DNA from: Helicoverpa zea | Lineage: Eukaryota; Arthropoda; Insecta; Lepidoptera; Noctuidae | Direction: 5' to 3' | DNA: 64,000 nucleotides | NCBI RefSeq assembly: GCF_022581195.2 | Contig: NC_061476.1 | Coordinates: forward strand, 2,526,098-2,590,097 | In this document: in pieces, positions 46,376 through 58,625 of the stretch | How positions within the stretch are numbered: the first letter of the stretch is position 1 | Layout of the letters: each line of letters begins with the position of its first letter | The notes under the pieces: model-generated | Database searches by the model: none | Told to the model about the DNA's origin: nothing | The model's input: the letters and a program-made list of their open reading frames with translations, nothing else | Program-made: the position numbers and the translations under genes

Positions 46376-49300
46376 GCAAAGAGATTCTCTGTACAAGATC
46401 GTAGCGTCCTCAGATATATCAGATTTCAACGGTAGCGTCTATAACATAAGTGTGCAACACCCTTTAGGTTCTCCGTAATGAGCCCTGGCACAACTTTCTG
46501 CACAGCCGCGAAAGTAGCACGGAAAACTTTAACAGCGTCTTCGGTATGTAGTGCGCACGAACAAAGTTGATACTTGAACTTTAATTTATTACCCCTAATT
46601 AAGGGGGAAATTTTGTAAAGAAAGAATTGCTGTGGTGATAACCTATTTAGTGGTATGATGATCATAGTGATGAATGATTAGAATGAGCAAAGGATAATAA
46701 AAAAAAAACATGGTTAAAATGAAAATTGAATGGTGGAAATAGGTTGGTCTTTATTTGTATATAAAATATTCGATTTTTTCATTTATTACAGGTATTAATT
46801 TTAAAGTTGTTTTCATTGGAATATTGACGACAGTTGAAACGCAATGACCAATGTGAACAATTTATGTGTGTTTTTTTTTCTGTTTAAAATTATTTTCACA
46901 GCCAGTTAACTTAATCTACATTACAAATAGCTAAAACCAGATTTGACCTTAACACAATCTTACAAAATTAGCTCAGTGTTACCCCAACCCTCTAAGATTA
47001 ACCCTTTCCCACGCGCTGACCACTGTCCGGTAACGTCTTGGGGTCAAAACGACCCCTCTATTGTTATTTAAAAACCTGTTTCTTGCAAGAAATAACTGAT
47101 ATTACTAGAAAAACTTGTTTTTGTTCCCACAATGGACAAGGGTTTATCTTTTATGATAATTCTAGTTTTGTTATTAATGTAGATTTTGGTGAAGGGTTTG
47201 GTTTGACTGACCAAAAGGTAAACTTTTTATCATTCAATATCTGTCACCTCAGTTTGGATTTATTTTTGTTTCATATTAAGGAGTATTAATAATCGTAAAG
47301 AAGAAGCTTTTTAGTGGGCTCGCTAAGTAGAATATGTTCTGGAAACTAAGAACAAGGATGGAGATAAGTACAATTATTAAATGAAAATGGTTACAAAATA
47401 GTTCCATTTTTGAAGTTGCTATTTTCTTTAGTCTCCGGTCCGTTCCGAAAATCTTGATGCTTGTACCTTTTGCTGGATCAAGTCGTAACATTGACACCTG
47501 TAATAGAAAAACCACTATGAATAATCGAGAAAATCTCAAGAATTACGTAACACCAAGTATCAAAACTACTGTATCCTACTACACCGCGCCTGAGATAAAT
47601 TTTGGAGCGTCAGTGAAATTTTAATAACTAATTTTCTTGTAGGACTTGCTCGCGATCCCGACCCCATCTTGCAACCGAAAATATACCGTGAATTATATAA
47701 TATATGTACCGTATATTGTTTATATATGAATTTCCAGGAATGTTCGTGATTATGAGGAGTTTTCAAGTTATAATTGCCTCGTTTATTATGTTTTCTTGGT
47801 CTTGGAATTGAGTTCTTTAAGGAAAGTGGAATTTTATTCGTTGCTACAGTTTTAGTTATGTATGATAATATATCGAACAGGTAAAATAGTTTTTTTATTT
47901 ATTTACTTATGCTATTTCTTATTCACTAATGTTATATTTTTATTATTAATTCGAAAGAGCCTCTAAAATCTCTTTCTAGTGACGAACACAACTTTGACTA
48001 TCTTTAGTAATTTGCATATAAATACATTACTTTCTGACTTTAATTTACATTATGTACTGTGATATAAAAGAATTCCAACCTACGCTGCTCCTAAAAATAA
48101 TAAAAGAATAAACAAAACGTACATTTTACAGTTCTCCCGTAATAACTAAAACAAAAGGAAGCACAATAATCAACTATAATTAATTATAAATCAATTAAAA
48201 ACTTACACTTGTGTGAATACGAATTTAAGGCTGCTAAACATAGTCGGACCAATATATCTTGATCCTTGCTTACCTTTAAAATGTATAGGGTGTTCGTCTT
48301 TTTCTAAATGGGGATACGAAGGTTCGGAGTATACAGGGGGTTTCGCAAATTGCCTCGGGGTGGGGGAGAGGGGGCGTAAGGGTGGAAAAGCGTGAAAATT
48401 ACACAAGAAAATTTCACCATTCAGCATCTTTGTGTTTTCCTTCAAGATGGCGAACGGCGCGTTTCGTAGGTTGAGGAGAATGGTGTAAGTGTGTTTATGA
48501 GTTAGTGTTGTGTTGTTATATTTATACGTTTGGAGGCTATTTATTTGTTTATTACGAGCTCTATTTATTTATTATGCGGGATTAATCTTGCACTCAACTC
48601 CATGAATATGATTTAACACAACCTTCCTAAATAAATACGATATCTACAAATCGACTTTCTTATCTTTTCTGACACCAAAATACCTACACGAAAAAATTAG
48701 AAGTTACAACAAAATTGTCTATATCTACGAAAAATACATATATGGAACGCAAATAAAGAATTGAATTGAATTGAAAAATTCTAGCCTAACCACTTTATCA
48801 ACCATTTTTACCGAAATACCCCAGAAAACTCCCATGTTCAAACAACTCGTAAAATGTATACTCGTATACAAGTCCAGAATATTCACTAGCACATGTATGC
48901 GCGTGGCTCGCTGCAGGAAGTCGGCACAATGGCTGTACTCAGCTTCTTTGATCATCGCGTTAATTAACGGTTTCTTGTGAATAATACCTATTTGAATATC
49001 TGCTGTCTTTCATCGTTGTTTTGGAAATGTTTTTGACGAGAACTTTCATTTAAAATACCCACCTAATGTATGTTTTAGTCTCAAAAATGTGATTTTGTCT
49101 TTAATTATTAGAGATTGTAGCTTCTAATAATATGGATATTGTGATTGAAATAATGAACGCTATGTACACAATAACTATAATTTTTTATATTATTTATTCT
49201 AGTAAGTACTTCAGCCGTTCGGAGATAACCATTATGTTCTTTTCGAAACCGTCTATCCACCCAGATTTTAAACTAAATATTTTTTTAATTAAATAAAACC

Positions 49301-51256
49301 AGAAATATTATAATAATATTTTAGATCATATTTTTTTTATGGCAACAGTTTACAATAGCATTAATCTCTATAAATTCATACTAAAGAGTATATTAATACT
49401 CTTTAATATTTTTCAACTATTTTTCATTATTATTAACCTCGTTCGACGAACACGTGTATCAGGCACAAAATAACAACAAGAAAATCAAGTTTCAAATTCA
49501 GAAATCGTAATTCGAACACTATTCGAACCGGTTTCCATTTTTGAATTTGTATCAATCCAACGGTTTCAACCCTTCACTTTTGATGACAAAAACGTGAAAC
49601 TGGAAAGTTGGCCATTTGGTCAACTAGACCCGTTGGACAAACTAGTTTAAGTGCTTTGAAAAGAACTTGTTTGGTCATTGATATTATTGGTTTTAAGAAG
49701 TCTGTATGGTATTCCATACCAGGTGGCTTTTGACTGGTATTAATAGTATTTTTTTATTTAATTCAGAATTGTATCAATACCTGTTTATAATATTCTGTTC
49801 AACTGTTGTCATATTTATCCACATTTATTTTATGTAATTATACAAACCTAATATAAAAAATATGTTACGATATATTTTTTCAAAAAGTTTCTTAATAAGT
49901 ACATATTTTCAGGTGCAGTAAAATTGTTAGACGTCTCTATAAAAGAGGTTCGTTTCAAATCCTCATCTTTATAGTGTAAGCTAACCGATAAGACAAAATA
50001 TCTCTATTCAACCCTAAAAACCTAGGACGTCACTATCGAACCGCTATCATTTGGAACAAAATCAGCAATACAAAAGCCCGGGGTGGCATGTAACCCCACA
50101 AAGGCTGGGCAAATAAGCCATTAAAAGCGTTGCGACGGTGCTGGGCTATAAAATCTCTGCTTCTTGCCCCCTTCCGCACCCTTAGGGTGGGCAGTCCCCC
50201 CACCCCTTCGCGATAAACTGCTTTTATGCCGTTCCGTAGTATAATTAAAATGGTATGACATTTTCTGGAGTTAGATAGAATATCTAAGACGCGTAGGGTT
50301 GACTGGTAAAGAGATGTTGTTTTGTTTTTATTTTTGCAAGGGAAATAAATGCGTCGTATTATTTTTCTCGTTTATGGTATGTGCTTACAATCAATGTAGT
50401 GAAATTGAGGGTCTGGAGAGAGTATTTTATTTGGCAAGTTTGTTGCTAAGACACTAAGCTAGACCTTTTTGGTATTCTACTGATGATCTTTCTTAATACA
50501 TGGACATGTATTAATTCGTATATGGCCTTTCTTAACATTGAATTTACTTGTCCGCAAAATCGAACCCAGGATTACTAACACTTGTGACTACGAAACTCAA
50601 AATGCATTTGGAAGTAGGTACAAATTCCAAATAACATTGATATAAAGACAGGAGTAGTAGTAGTAATGTGCACTACCATTCATCTCTCTGCTGAATTATG
50701 AGCCTTATCAATCTATCGGCCAACTAATTATTGCAATGTGGGTTTGATCTTAAGAAGGTGATTATATTTTATGATTTTTTCATACAACATAAAAGAAATA
50801 GAGAATGTGGGTATAAAAAACATAGGTACATGTAAACATAATACCCACCTTTTATCAGTACCTATTATGAAGATTTTTTCCATCTTGAAGTGCAGATCAA
50901 TCTGCTGACAAATTTCTTCTTAAATAAATGTGGTGCGTAGTTCATCTCAGCAGTATTTTTTTCATATTTGATTATGCTACAGATGAAGATGATTTCTGAA
51001 GATCTCAGTGAGTCCTGTAATATAAATTTTGAAATGAATTTGATTTTATTTTTTATTTGAATAAAAACGAATAAAATATGACTGGATTTTTTTATTATCG
51101 ATGTTTTGATTATTTTATTATTGATTTTTGTTTTCTTGCTTGCTTTAGAGAAATATGATAAATACGATTAGTTTTTGTTTTGGACTAATTTTCCATATAG
51201 TAATAATTATGAGAACAGAATAAAGTCATATTTTTTCATTGCGAAACACATTTAAT
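46376..51256. other. No gene seen; GC islands and one TATA-box candidate
   Basis: G-rich islands occur at about 48330-48395 and 50075-50225. Within the second, GGGCTATAAAATCTC (TATAAAA at 50147-50153) matches a strong TATA-box context, but no initiator or transcript is evident. CACGCGCTGACCACTGTCCGG near 47010 is another mixed-composition spot. Frames up to 87 codons have no recognised domains. A (GAATT)n-like short repeat lies at 48761-48775. Confidence 0.45.
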
Positions 51257-51269
51257 TTAAATGATACCA
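51257..51269. repeat. Target-site duplication, left copy (TTAAATGATACCA)
   Basis: Identical to 52734-52746, bracketing the LINE insertion. Its boundary with the element's 3' tail is clear to within a base or two. Confidence 0.85.
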
Positions 51270-52733
51270 CTACTACTATGGCCTGATAACATCTATAAAA
51301 GATGATTAAAGCTGCATCCGTTTCAGGTGGTTTGGCTTTGGCACTTGCGCTGATGGCTAACAAGGCCTATACGGGAGCGACATCGCCGGTCGCAACGTCC
51401 GCAGACGAATTGAGTTCCTGGTGATGTTGGAGGCTGTGCCATTCGTTGGTGACGTAGATCGCGTTTTTTGGAGAGCAGATCGAACCAGGCACTGTCATGC
51501 GCGACCACTCCATCGGATATTTTTTTCCTCCAACTATCACGGTCATCAGAGAGTTTTTCCCAGATGTTCGGGTCGATTTTAAACGATACCATGTCGCGTT
51601 TAACGCTATCTTTAAATCGCAACAATGGCCGCCCAACTGGTCGCTTGGCATCTGATATTTGGCCGAGGAGAGTTTGTCTTGGCAAACGAGAAGGTTCCAT
51701 CCGCTGCACATGCCCTAGCCAGCGCAATCTTCTTTGTTTAAGAAGTGCGGTTATGCTAGGTATGCACGCCATACTAAGCACCTTCTCGTTTGTTACTCGA
51801 TCCTTCCAAGAAATATCCAAAATGCGCCGGAGACAGCGCATATGGAAGTTGTTTAATCTCCGCTCCTGTTTAGCATACGATGTCCAGGTCTCCGCGCCAT
51901 ACAAGAGTATGGATAAGATGCATGTCTGGTAGATAATAATCTTAGTCTTAACTGTTAGATATTTGTTGTGCCAAACTCTTGCGCTCAGCTTCCCGAACAT
52001 CGTAGAGGCCTTACCGATGCGGCTGTTTATTTCGGCGTCCAGGCAAAGGTTATTTGTGACTGTGGATCCCAGGTAGCAGAAGTTTTCAACAACCTCCAGT
52101 GGTGAACCATCCAGTGAGATTGTGGGTATCTCAGTAATCCCTTGCGTCATAATTACCGTCTTCCTTTCGTTGATTGACATAGAGAATTGCTTACAAGCTT
52201 TATTAAACCTATCCAGCATTTCCTGAAGTTGCGATGGGCTTGAAGCAACAAATGCTGCATCATCCGCAAACAGTAAGCTATCAACGATAATATCCTGGCG
52301 ATGTTTTTTGGATTTAAGGAGCGAAATATTGAAGAGCTTACCATCCACCCTGGTGTGAAGGTGTATGCCTTGTTGATTATCTCCGAACGCAACTTTGAGG
52401 AGTACAGAGAAAAATATACCGAACAGCGTTGGTGCTAGTACACAACCCTGCCGGACCCCTCTTCTCATGTCAAACGGGTCAGATGTATTGCCCTTAAAAA
52501 CAACAGAGGCTTTCATGTCTTCATGGAAAAGCCTTATTAGGTTTAACAGCTTCGGTGGACAGCCAATCCTCTGCAGCACAGCGTATAGTCCCTCCCTGCT
52601 CACAGTATCGAATGCCTTGTTAAGGTCAACAAAGGCCGTTAGCAGACACATTCCGGCAACTTCAAGAAAAGTGTAGGGAACAAAGAACACCTCTGCTAAC
52701 GGCCTTTGTTGACCTTAACAAGGCATTCGATAC
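51270..52733 (-). mobile_element. 5'-truncated non-LTR retrotransposon with twin-priming inversion
   Basis: The insertion is bounded by the 13-bp duplication TTAAATGATACCA. The element's 3' end on the minus strand is CCATAGTAGTAGTAG, a short TAG-repeat tail instead of poly(A). The 3' UTR is only ~53 bp. Sense sequence occupies 51270-52646. The remaining 52647-52733 is in the opposite orientation and encodes, on the plus strand, the piece of the same protein that should lie further upstream (RQLQEKCREQ leading into LLTAFVDLNKAFD). The two parts overlap by 43 bp, giving inverted arms 52604-52646 and 52692-52734. This is the structure expected from twin priming during target-primed reverse transcription. 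Confidence 0.88.
51323..52646 (-). CDS. Non-LTR retrotransposon reverse transcriptase, C-terminal ~440 residues
   Basis: This is the reverse transcriptase of a LINE that would copy its RNA at a nicked target. The frame is open to 52690, but its first ~15 codons read antisense through the inverted segment; authentic sequence begins LLTAFVDLNKAFDTVSREG. Counting from 52690: the FVDLNKAFD motif A (about 20-28), RRGVRQGCVLAPTLF (about 76-90), the catalytic FADD within LLFADDAAF (about 144-152), then the thumb-like YLGSTV and LLYGAETWT motifs, LRWLGHVQRM (about 328-337), and a C-terminal zinc finger CGRC...H...C (about 431-451). No stops or frameshifts, so the insertion is young. The N-terminal endonuclease and the first reverse-transcriptase blocks are missing. 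The type with a short 3' UTR and terminal zinc finger is common in invertebrates. I cannot assign the clade confidently (RTE- or CR1-related are options). Confidence 0.9.
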
Positions 52734-52734
52734 T
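52604..52734. repeat. Inverted repeat at the LINE 5' end (43-bp arms)
   Basis: 52604-52646 and 52692-52734 are exact reverse complements over 43 bp, separated by 45 bp. The separating segment translates on the plus strand as the upstream part of the same protein, which rules out a simple snap-back of the cDNA end. Confidence 0.9.
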
Positions 52735-52746
52735 TAAATGATACCA
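52734..52746. repeat. Target-site duplication, right copy (TTAAATGATACCA)
   Basis: Exact match to 51257-51269; the bases beyond both copies differ. It marks the upstream end of the LINE insertion. Confidence 0.85.
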
Positions 52747-55499
52747 AGACAGTAAATTAACTGTGAAAAGTATGCAATTATATTTAGTGTACAGTATTAG
52801 GTACCATTCAAGCTAAGAGTTTATAAATTAGTTGATAGAATAAATATAATGTCTTGAGAATGTATTTAGCTCACAAACAGCACAAATACTACTCGATACT
52901 CAGCGTCGATTATTTCACATTCCGAATCAAATTGTATTCGAATTGAAACGGTAACGGTAGTCTCTATTTAATTACTACTTCAGTTATTTATTATTTAGTT
53001 GTATTTTGCTAAATTTTTAAGACTATATATGTAATAATTATAGGTATGTTTACGGTTCGTTCTTGTACGTTCGTTTTTGTAACCTAGGAAACCTCAAACT
53101 TATAGTTATTTTTAGAGAGCCCACATATTCAAAATAAAAACAGGTACCATTCGGTACTCAGGAAACCGATAGTTTTAGTCATATCTTAGGTATTAAATAA
53201 CAGTAATAAAGACACCTGGTACTTTTTTTAAGTTCTTTTAAAAATTCTAAAATGTGTTACCTCGTAAAGTTTATTTATTAGATTGTATTAGTTATAATAA
53301 ATGTTAGAAGACCAAAAATTATGTTTCAGAAACCACCAAACATTTCCTTAACAGATCAAAGAAGAAACTTAAATGCAAATTCATAATCTTCAAAATACCA
53401 AAACCGAACTATAACCGCAAAATAAAGGCCGACAATAGTCACGACTAATCTTCTAAAATCAATACCTTTTTACCTCTTACCCCCCAAAATTTTCCAAACT
53501 ACCACCCTCGCCCCCCCTTTTCAATTTAAACGACAAAGTATTATTTAATTTTCGGCGTCTTTTCACCATTGTAAGGGAGAGAGGGAGAAACCGCTGTTCT
53601 TTACTAAGACATTGTCTATCTCTTTCTTTGCTTTGTATTTGCGTGGGTATGAGGGAGACGGGTATACGCAAGACGTGCGCCTCCGTTTTCTTAATGACGT
53701 CATATAGATTTATAGATGTATTTAGGGGGTGTTTCTCCGCCCAGTGGGGTGCGAAAGTTTTTACTACCCCGCTTTTATTAGTGTTTAGTTTTTCTATTAC
53801 CTATGCTTTTGTTTTAGCGATTTTTTTTGTTGATAAATATTTTATAAGATAAAACCGTTTTGGGTCAGATTAAAAAAAACTGGCTACGAAAATAGGCACT
53901 TAGGATGGCATTCAAATGTATTTTTATGACAATATTTGCCTTTTATCTGATGTTATATTGTAATTAGTTATTTTCAAAAAAATATTTTGAATGAATCATC
54001 CTTCCAAAACCATTGGCTGAAAAATATTGACATATTATGGCATTAAAATTTTTGGTGCTCATAGTGCAATGCCTAAACGGCCCAATACATAGAATTTGAT
54101 GACATCCTATAGTGCATTGTACCTCTGTAGAGACTTAAAAAAATTAGTATGTATGAACCATAAAGGTTTCACCTAAAAACCATCCCCAAAAAACCTCAAC
54201 TAATCCCAGTTAAAACAATCTAATTAAAAAGAAATCACCACGTTCCACATTTAAATTACTAAACGCATTTATATTCAAGGCAAAGGCATAAAACGATTCA
54301 ACCACCATCGTGCGTTCGAAATACGAAAAAGCCGATGTAAATCGCCTAATCTTGAGACCGCGCTCATGACGTATGTACGGCACGTCGCGTTGAATCGAAG
54401 TTCAAATTAGGAACGCGCGCCATCTTGGACATGGTACAGAGTAAGAAAATGTAGTTGGAACTTAGTTGAAATTTTGCAGTGTGGTAAGAAAATTAAGGGT
54501 GGTTTTTTAGACTGTGTTTCGAAGGTATGGTAGTTTGTACCGGAATTGTGAGGCAAATAGAGGAATCTTGGGCGCTTTAATCCAGCAATTACGCATTTTA
54601 ATGGCTTTCGTTGGTGCCTCCGGTTTTAATATTCCGTTCCTTGTTTTACTGCTCAGCTTAGCTGCTTAGGCCTTGCGGTATTAATGTATTTAGTTATTTT
54701 AATTGTAATCTCGGTTGCGTTAGGTATTGCGAAGATCGTTACTTAAAGGATTGATGTATTTTGTTTTTGGATAAAAAATATCTTTATATTTTGTTTGTGT
54801 TTATTATTGGAATTGGAAATTTTATTGGAACTTATTACAATTACCAAAAAAACATAACTATGATTATTTTTGAAAGAAGCATTCATTGAAAACCAAACCT
54901 AATGGTACCTTACAGAAACGGACCGACCAAAAACTACGTCATAATTATCACAGAGAACCTACTAAACGCTCAAAAATAAAACAGATACAAAACACAGTTT
55001 TCCCCAAAAAAAATCTCAACCCTCAGATAGCAACACGAAACGGTTTTGTATCACCAACAATAAAAAAATAACTAAAAAGAATTTATTACACGGCAACCCA
55101 AAACTAATTATAACACAATAAAACTGACGTCTCTCATGCGGCATTAAAACTAAAAACGAGAATTCTCATTTGAAACGAAAAGGTTGCTTGCAAAGCATAA
55201 AATTCTGAACGCGAAAGACGACCGGTGCTTATTAAAACGCCGGTTTTGCAAAGTTAAAATTAAACATGAAAAACGACGCCCCCCCCCTCTCGCCTCCTGA
55301 CTACCTGGGGGGCGACCCGACAACTATGCTCTAGTTATAGGGCTGCGCGTATTTACATAAATACCATTTTTATTTTTTGTAGTTTCTGGGAAAGAGAATT
55401 AGGAGAAGTAGAAAACATTTTTGAACATAGAATAAAGAAAACTATTAAATAAGGTCCTGAATACTGTCTATAACTGACAAGTATTTGTAGTTTCCGAAC
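52747..55499. other. No gene seen; GC islands
   Basis: C-rich runs at 53480-53520, mixed sequence at 53560-53760 and 54300-54440 (GAACGCGCGCCATCTTGG), and a CCCCCCCCCC/GGGGGG island at 55280-55320. Frames up to 74 codons have no recognised domain. Confidence 0.45.
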
Positions 55500-55620
55500 C
55501 CAAGCGGTAAAATGGGACCCTATTTGCTGTCCGTCTGTCCCTTTGTAACTACGGTGTATCTCATGAACCTAAATAGTAAGTATTTGAATTTTGCTTTTAC
55601 ATAGGTATTATGTAATTTTC
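55500..55620 (+). mobile_element. Fragment of a common repeat (GGTAAAATGGGACC type)
   Basis: AAGCGGTAAAATGGGACCCT, CTGTCCGTCTGTCCC and GTATCTCATGAACCTA parallel the words at 62148-62230, which share GGTAAAATGGGACC and GTATCTCATGAACC. Interspersed repeat of unknown class. Confidence 0.55.
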
Positions 55621-56820
55621 TGACATTGTTAATGCAACACAAAATGAATATTTTCAGGAGATCCCATGCCAGAAAGACAGCCACTTGAAATGGTCACATA
55701 ATATTGAGTTTACTAGATCTTGATGGATTTTCATGTAGTTTTCATCGATGTAAATAATTTTTCATGTGAAATGGACTAGTAAAAAAGTACGTGAACCATA
55801 AAAATATCTTACTGACTTATAATTTCCATGCCGTGACAGCCCTACAAAATTTTATTTCGCCGCGAAATTTGTAAATTTATGTAAATATTCCGCGTCTTGG
55901 GGGAGGGGAGGGGAAGTGGAGGAGGTGTAAGGCGGACCAAGAGTTATAAGTGCGAGCGGCGCCGCGGTACTGAACATGTATACGCTATTTGCTTATGTGT
56001 GTTATTATTTTTTGCATGTGTGTGTTATTTGTTTGTTGTATAAATCGTTTTTTTGGGACGAACCTTTTTAGTGGTGGTGGTTAGTTTTTCATATTATGCT
56101 ACTCTGCATGTAGTAACGTACTGAGTAGTCGTACGTAGTACGTAGTTCGGTATTCAGCATTGCAGCTTTTGGATTTGCGAATATTGATATTCAATTATGA
56201 ATTTATGACCTAACCTGAGTGATCAGAGGGTTAACTTTTTTTTAGTTTTGTTTATTTATTTATTTACTTATTGGAAAACCAACGGCTATACAAAACAATG
56301 TTGTAGACATATATAAAGAAACAGAAAGCCAATTATAGGTTTTCACGGATAATAATGGAATAACACGCTTAAAGCTAGGTAATCAGCTGGTCTATGAGGT
56401 ATTAAAATTATAGTTACATACTGCAAAGTTAAATTTTGAAAAAATCGTGATTTAGTTGCCTACGAACCACAGCACTCTTGGTATTGAATGGGTCAAAAGA
56501 GTACTCTTTACACAATTTGATAAAATCCTTGCTCGCTCGCAACATATATGTATTCTGCCTATAGTTCGAAGATGACAATGGGACTGATATAGGTGGGTTA
56601 AGCCTAACAGATTTTTGAGGAACAGAGAAATTAAGTTTTTGCAATAAATTAGGGCAGTCAATTTCATTTGACAGCAGTTTGAGTAGAAATGAACAGTCGG
56701 CTAAACGGCGTTTTTAGGTCTTCCGTATCGATGTACTCATGTTTATGTTTTGTTATTAATAAAAACAACATTCAAGATAATCAAAATTCTACGGGCCTCA
56801 AAGTAGGGTTCAATATTGAA
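55621..56820. other. No gene seen; G-rich island at 55895-55960
   Basis: The island has GGGGGAGGGGAGGGG followed by GCGAGCGGCGCCGCGG. Two overlapping 71-codon minus-strand frames at 56429-56667 have no recognised domain. ACGTAGTACGTAGT-type words lie near 56133. Confidence 0.45.
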
Positions 56821-57089
56821 AATAAATAAATAAATAATGCCCGGACATTTTTCACGCACGATCGGTTAGCCCCACGTTAAGTTATTAATTAACTTGTGTT
56901 ATGGGTGCTAACACAACTGATAAACTACATATAGCTACATATATACATATTTATAAATACATATCATAACACCCAGACCACGGCCAACAAGCATGCTCAT
57001 CACACAAATGTCGACCGAACCGAGAATCGAACCCGGGACCTCAGGTTCGGCAGTCCGGCATGGTGACCATTGCGCCATCGAGGTCGTCG
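56821..57089 (-). mobile_element. tRNA-derived SINE with (TTTA)n tail
   Basis: In minus sense: CGACCTCGATGGCGCAATGG (A box), GTCCCGGGTTCGATTCTCGG (B box), then a body with GCATGCTTGTTGGCCGTGGT and GTTTATCAGTTGTGTTAGCA, and the 3' end ATGTCCGGGCATTATTTATT with several TTTA units. The internal promoter is intact enough for polymerase III. I found no convincing target duplication. A known lepidopteran SINE type. Confidence 0.8.
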
Positions 57090-58076
57090 CAAAATCAAAA
57101 TCAATTATGTTTTGTAATATCTAAAGTCGCTCCTTATATTTTGTTAGCGTAAGATAATATCTACCTACTATACCACTACTGAGTTAATGTAGATACTCCT
57201 ACAGGTCATAATGTGCGATAATTATATTATTAGCACATTCAAGTAGAGCTTCGTAATCAACAACTTCAAAATCATCACATATGTAAATTGTATTAAAACT
57301 TGAGCCTGAAAATTCAAAGAATTTTAATTTATTTACTCTTAACTTAAACTTAAGTTCAAGTTTTCAAGTAAAACGTACTTGCGTAAAGAAAACTCATTAA
57401 AACTTCAAATAGGTATACGAAGTCGATTTTCAAGAGACTTAAAAGTCGTTTGAAGTTCTCGAAAATTCAATTAAAGGGCTTTTTAATTCGTATCGATTTT
57501 GGATTTTCTAGTGATATTGGTAATTTTAGATAAATACAATTCATAGATATTTCTTACTTATGTCTATTTTAAGAAACTAGTAATCGAGTTTATACAAATA
57601 ATTTTGAGAAAAACATGTACCTAGGTACTTAGCAGAAAGCACTATCAACTTTTAATTTTATAAAAGTAGTTGCTAAGCATGTTCCAAAATGGAGTCATCA
57701 ATCATCATCATCTGGAAAATGGAGTACATATACAACAAATATTTAACTTAAACTAGTTAAACTAAACTTTATCCATAAACTTTTACTAAGCTTGTGAATT
57801 TCGAAAATACCCCCAGTTTTGAGATTTTAGCAATCATCATTACGATTCTTCAGAATTATGAAAATCGGAAAATTGAGATTCGGTAAAAGCCTTTCGGATG
57901 TATAGTATTTTTACACCAAATAAGTACCTTATTTATATAAGACCTAAGTATGAATATAACCGTCAATACAGATGTCTGTTTTTGTTAAAACATAGTCTGT
58001 TTACTTTGAAAAATGAACCTGAAAATTCATAAGGAAAAAACATTCAAATTATGTTATTATTCTAGTTGGCTAACAG
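57090..58076. other. No gene seen
   Basis: AT-rich, with purine-rich AACTTAAACTTAAGTTCAAG-type imperfect repeats near 57345-57370. Nothing was recognised. Confidence 0.5.
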
Positions 58077-58259
58077 CCAGTTTCTTCATCAAAAGTTAAA
58101 GCCAAAGTAAAAGTCAAAGTAATGTCTAAAGTAAAAGTAACGGTCAAATTCAATTTTTCTATTAGTTTTGCTGTCACTTTAGCCTTGAAAGAACGAATTT
58201 GACCGTTACTTTTACTTTAGACATTATTTTGACTTTAACTTTTGATGAAGAAACTGGCC
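58077..58259. mobile_element. Palindromic fold-back MITE, copy B
   Basis: CCAGTTTCTTCATCAAAAGT at the left and its inverse ending at 58259 enclose arms with AAAGTCAAAGTAATGTC and AACGGTCAAATTC. The loop (CTATTAGTTTTGCTGTCACT) is the reverse complement of the loop in copy A at 23228-23411, so the two copies lie in opposite orientation. Confidence 0.85.
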
Positions 58260-58329
58260 GTAAAAAGGCTAAAGTCTTTCGACCATACCGCCTAGTCATT
58301 CGGTACATTAGGTACACGTACATGAACTA

Positions 58330-58625
58330 GTGTTCTTTTTTCAAAATCTTGTTGTACGATCATAAAGCCGCACCCACACATAACGAGAGCGTTATTGTAT
58401 AGATGCATAAATGAGTAGGTATTCTTTACTGATTTGTACCCATATTCCGACAAATAAATGTTTCTTTCTTTCTTTCTTTCAAAATCTTGATACATGATCA
58501 TTATGCCGCGTCCGTACTTTACTATATAGGTACATAAATGAGTGTTCTTTTTTCAAAATCTTGCAGTACGATCATAAAGCCGCACCCACACATATAACAA
58601 GAGCGTTATTGTATACATAAAACAT
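58330..58625. repeat. Two ~90-bp direct repeats plus a diverged middle copy
   Basis: GTGTTCTTTTTTCAAAATCT, then TACGATCATAAAGCCGCACC, CACACATA and GAGCGTTATTGTATA, occur at 58330-58417 and 58542-58613. A worn copy (TTTCAAAATCTTGATACATG, ATGCCGCGTCC) lies at 58478-58515. A (TTTC)n tract at 58461-58478 follows AATAAATG just before the middle copy, which looks like a retroposon tail. The 69-codon minus frame here is not a gene. Confidence 0.7.

Noticed and set aside
47038..47289. 83-codon plus-strand frame
   Set aside because: AT-rich, hydrophobic chance frame with no recognised motif; adjacent opposite-strand frames are equally long.
51468..52676. Plus-strand frames of 154 and 93 codons
   Set aside because: Antisense shadows of the LINE reverse transcriptase.
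52647..52690. First ~15 residues of the LINE frame as a true N-terminus
   Set aside because: They are antisense of the inverted 5' segment, whose plus-strand translation is the authentic protein sequence.
57010..57089. A genuine tRNA gene
   Set aside because: A and B boxes are present, but no cloverleaf with acceptor stem closes, and the sequence continues into a SINE body with a TTTA tail.
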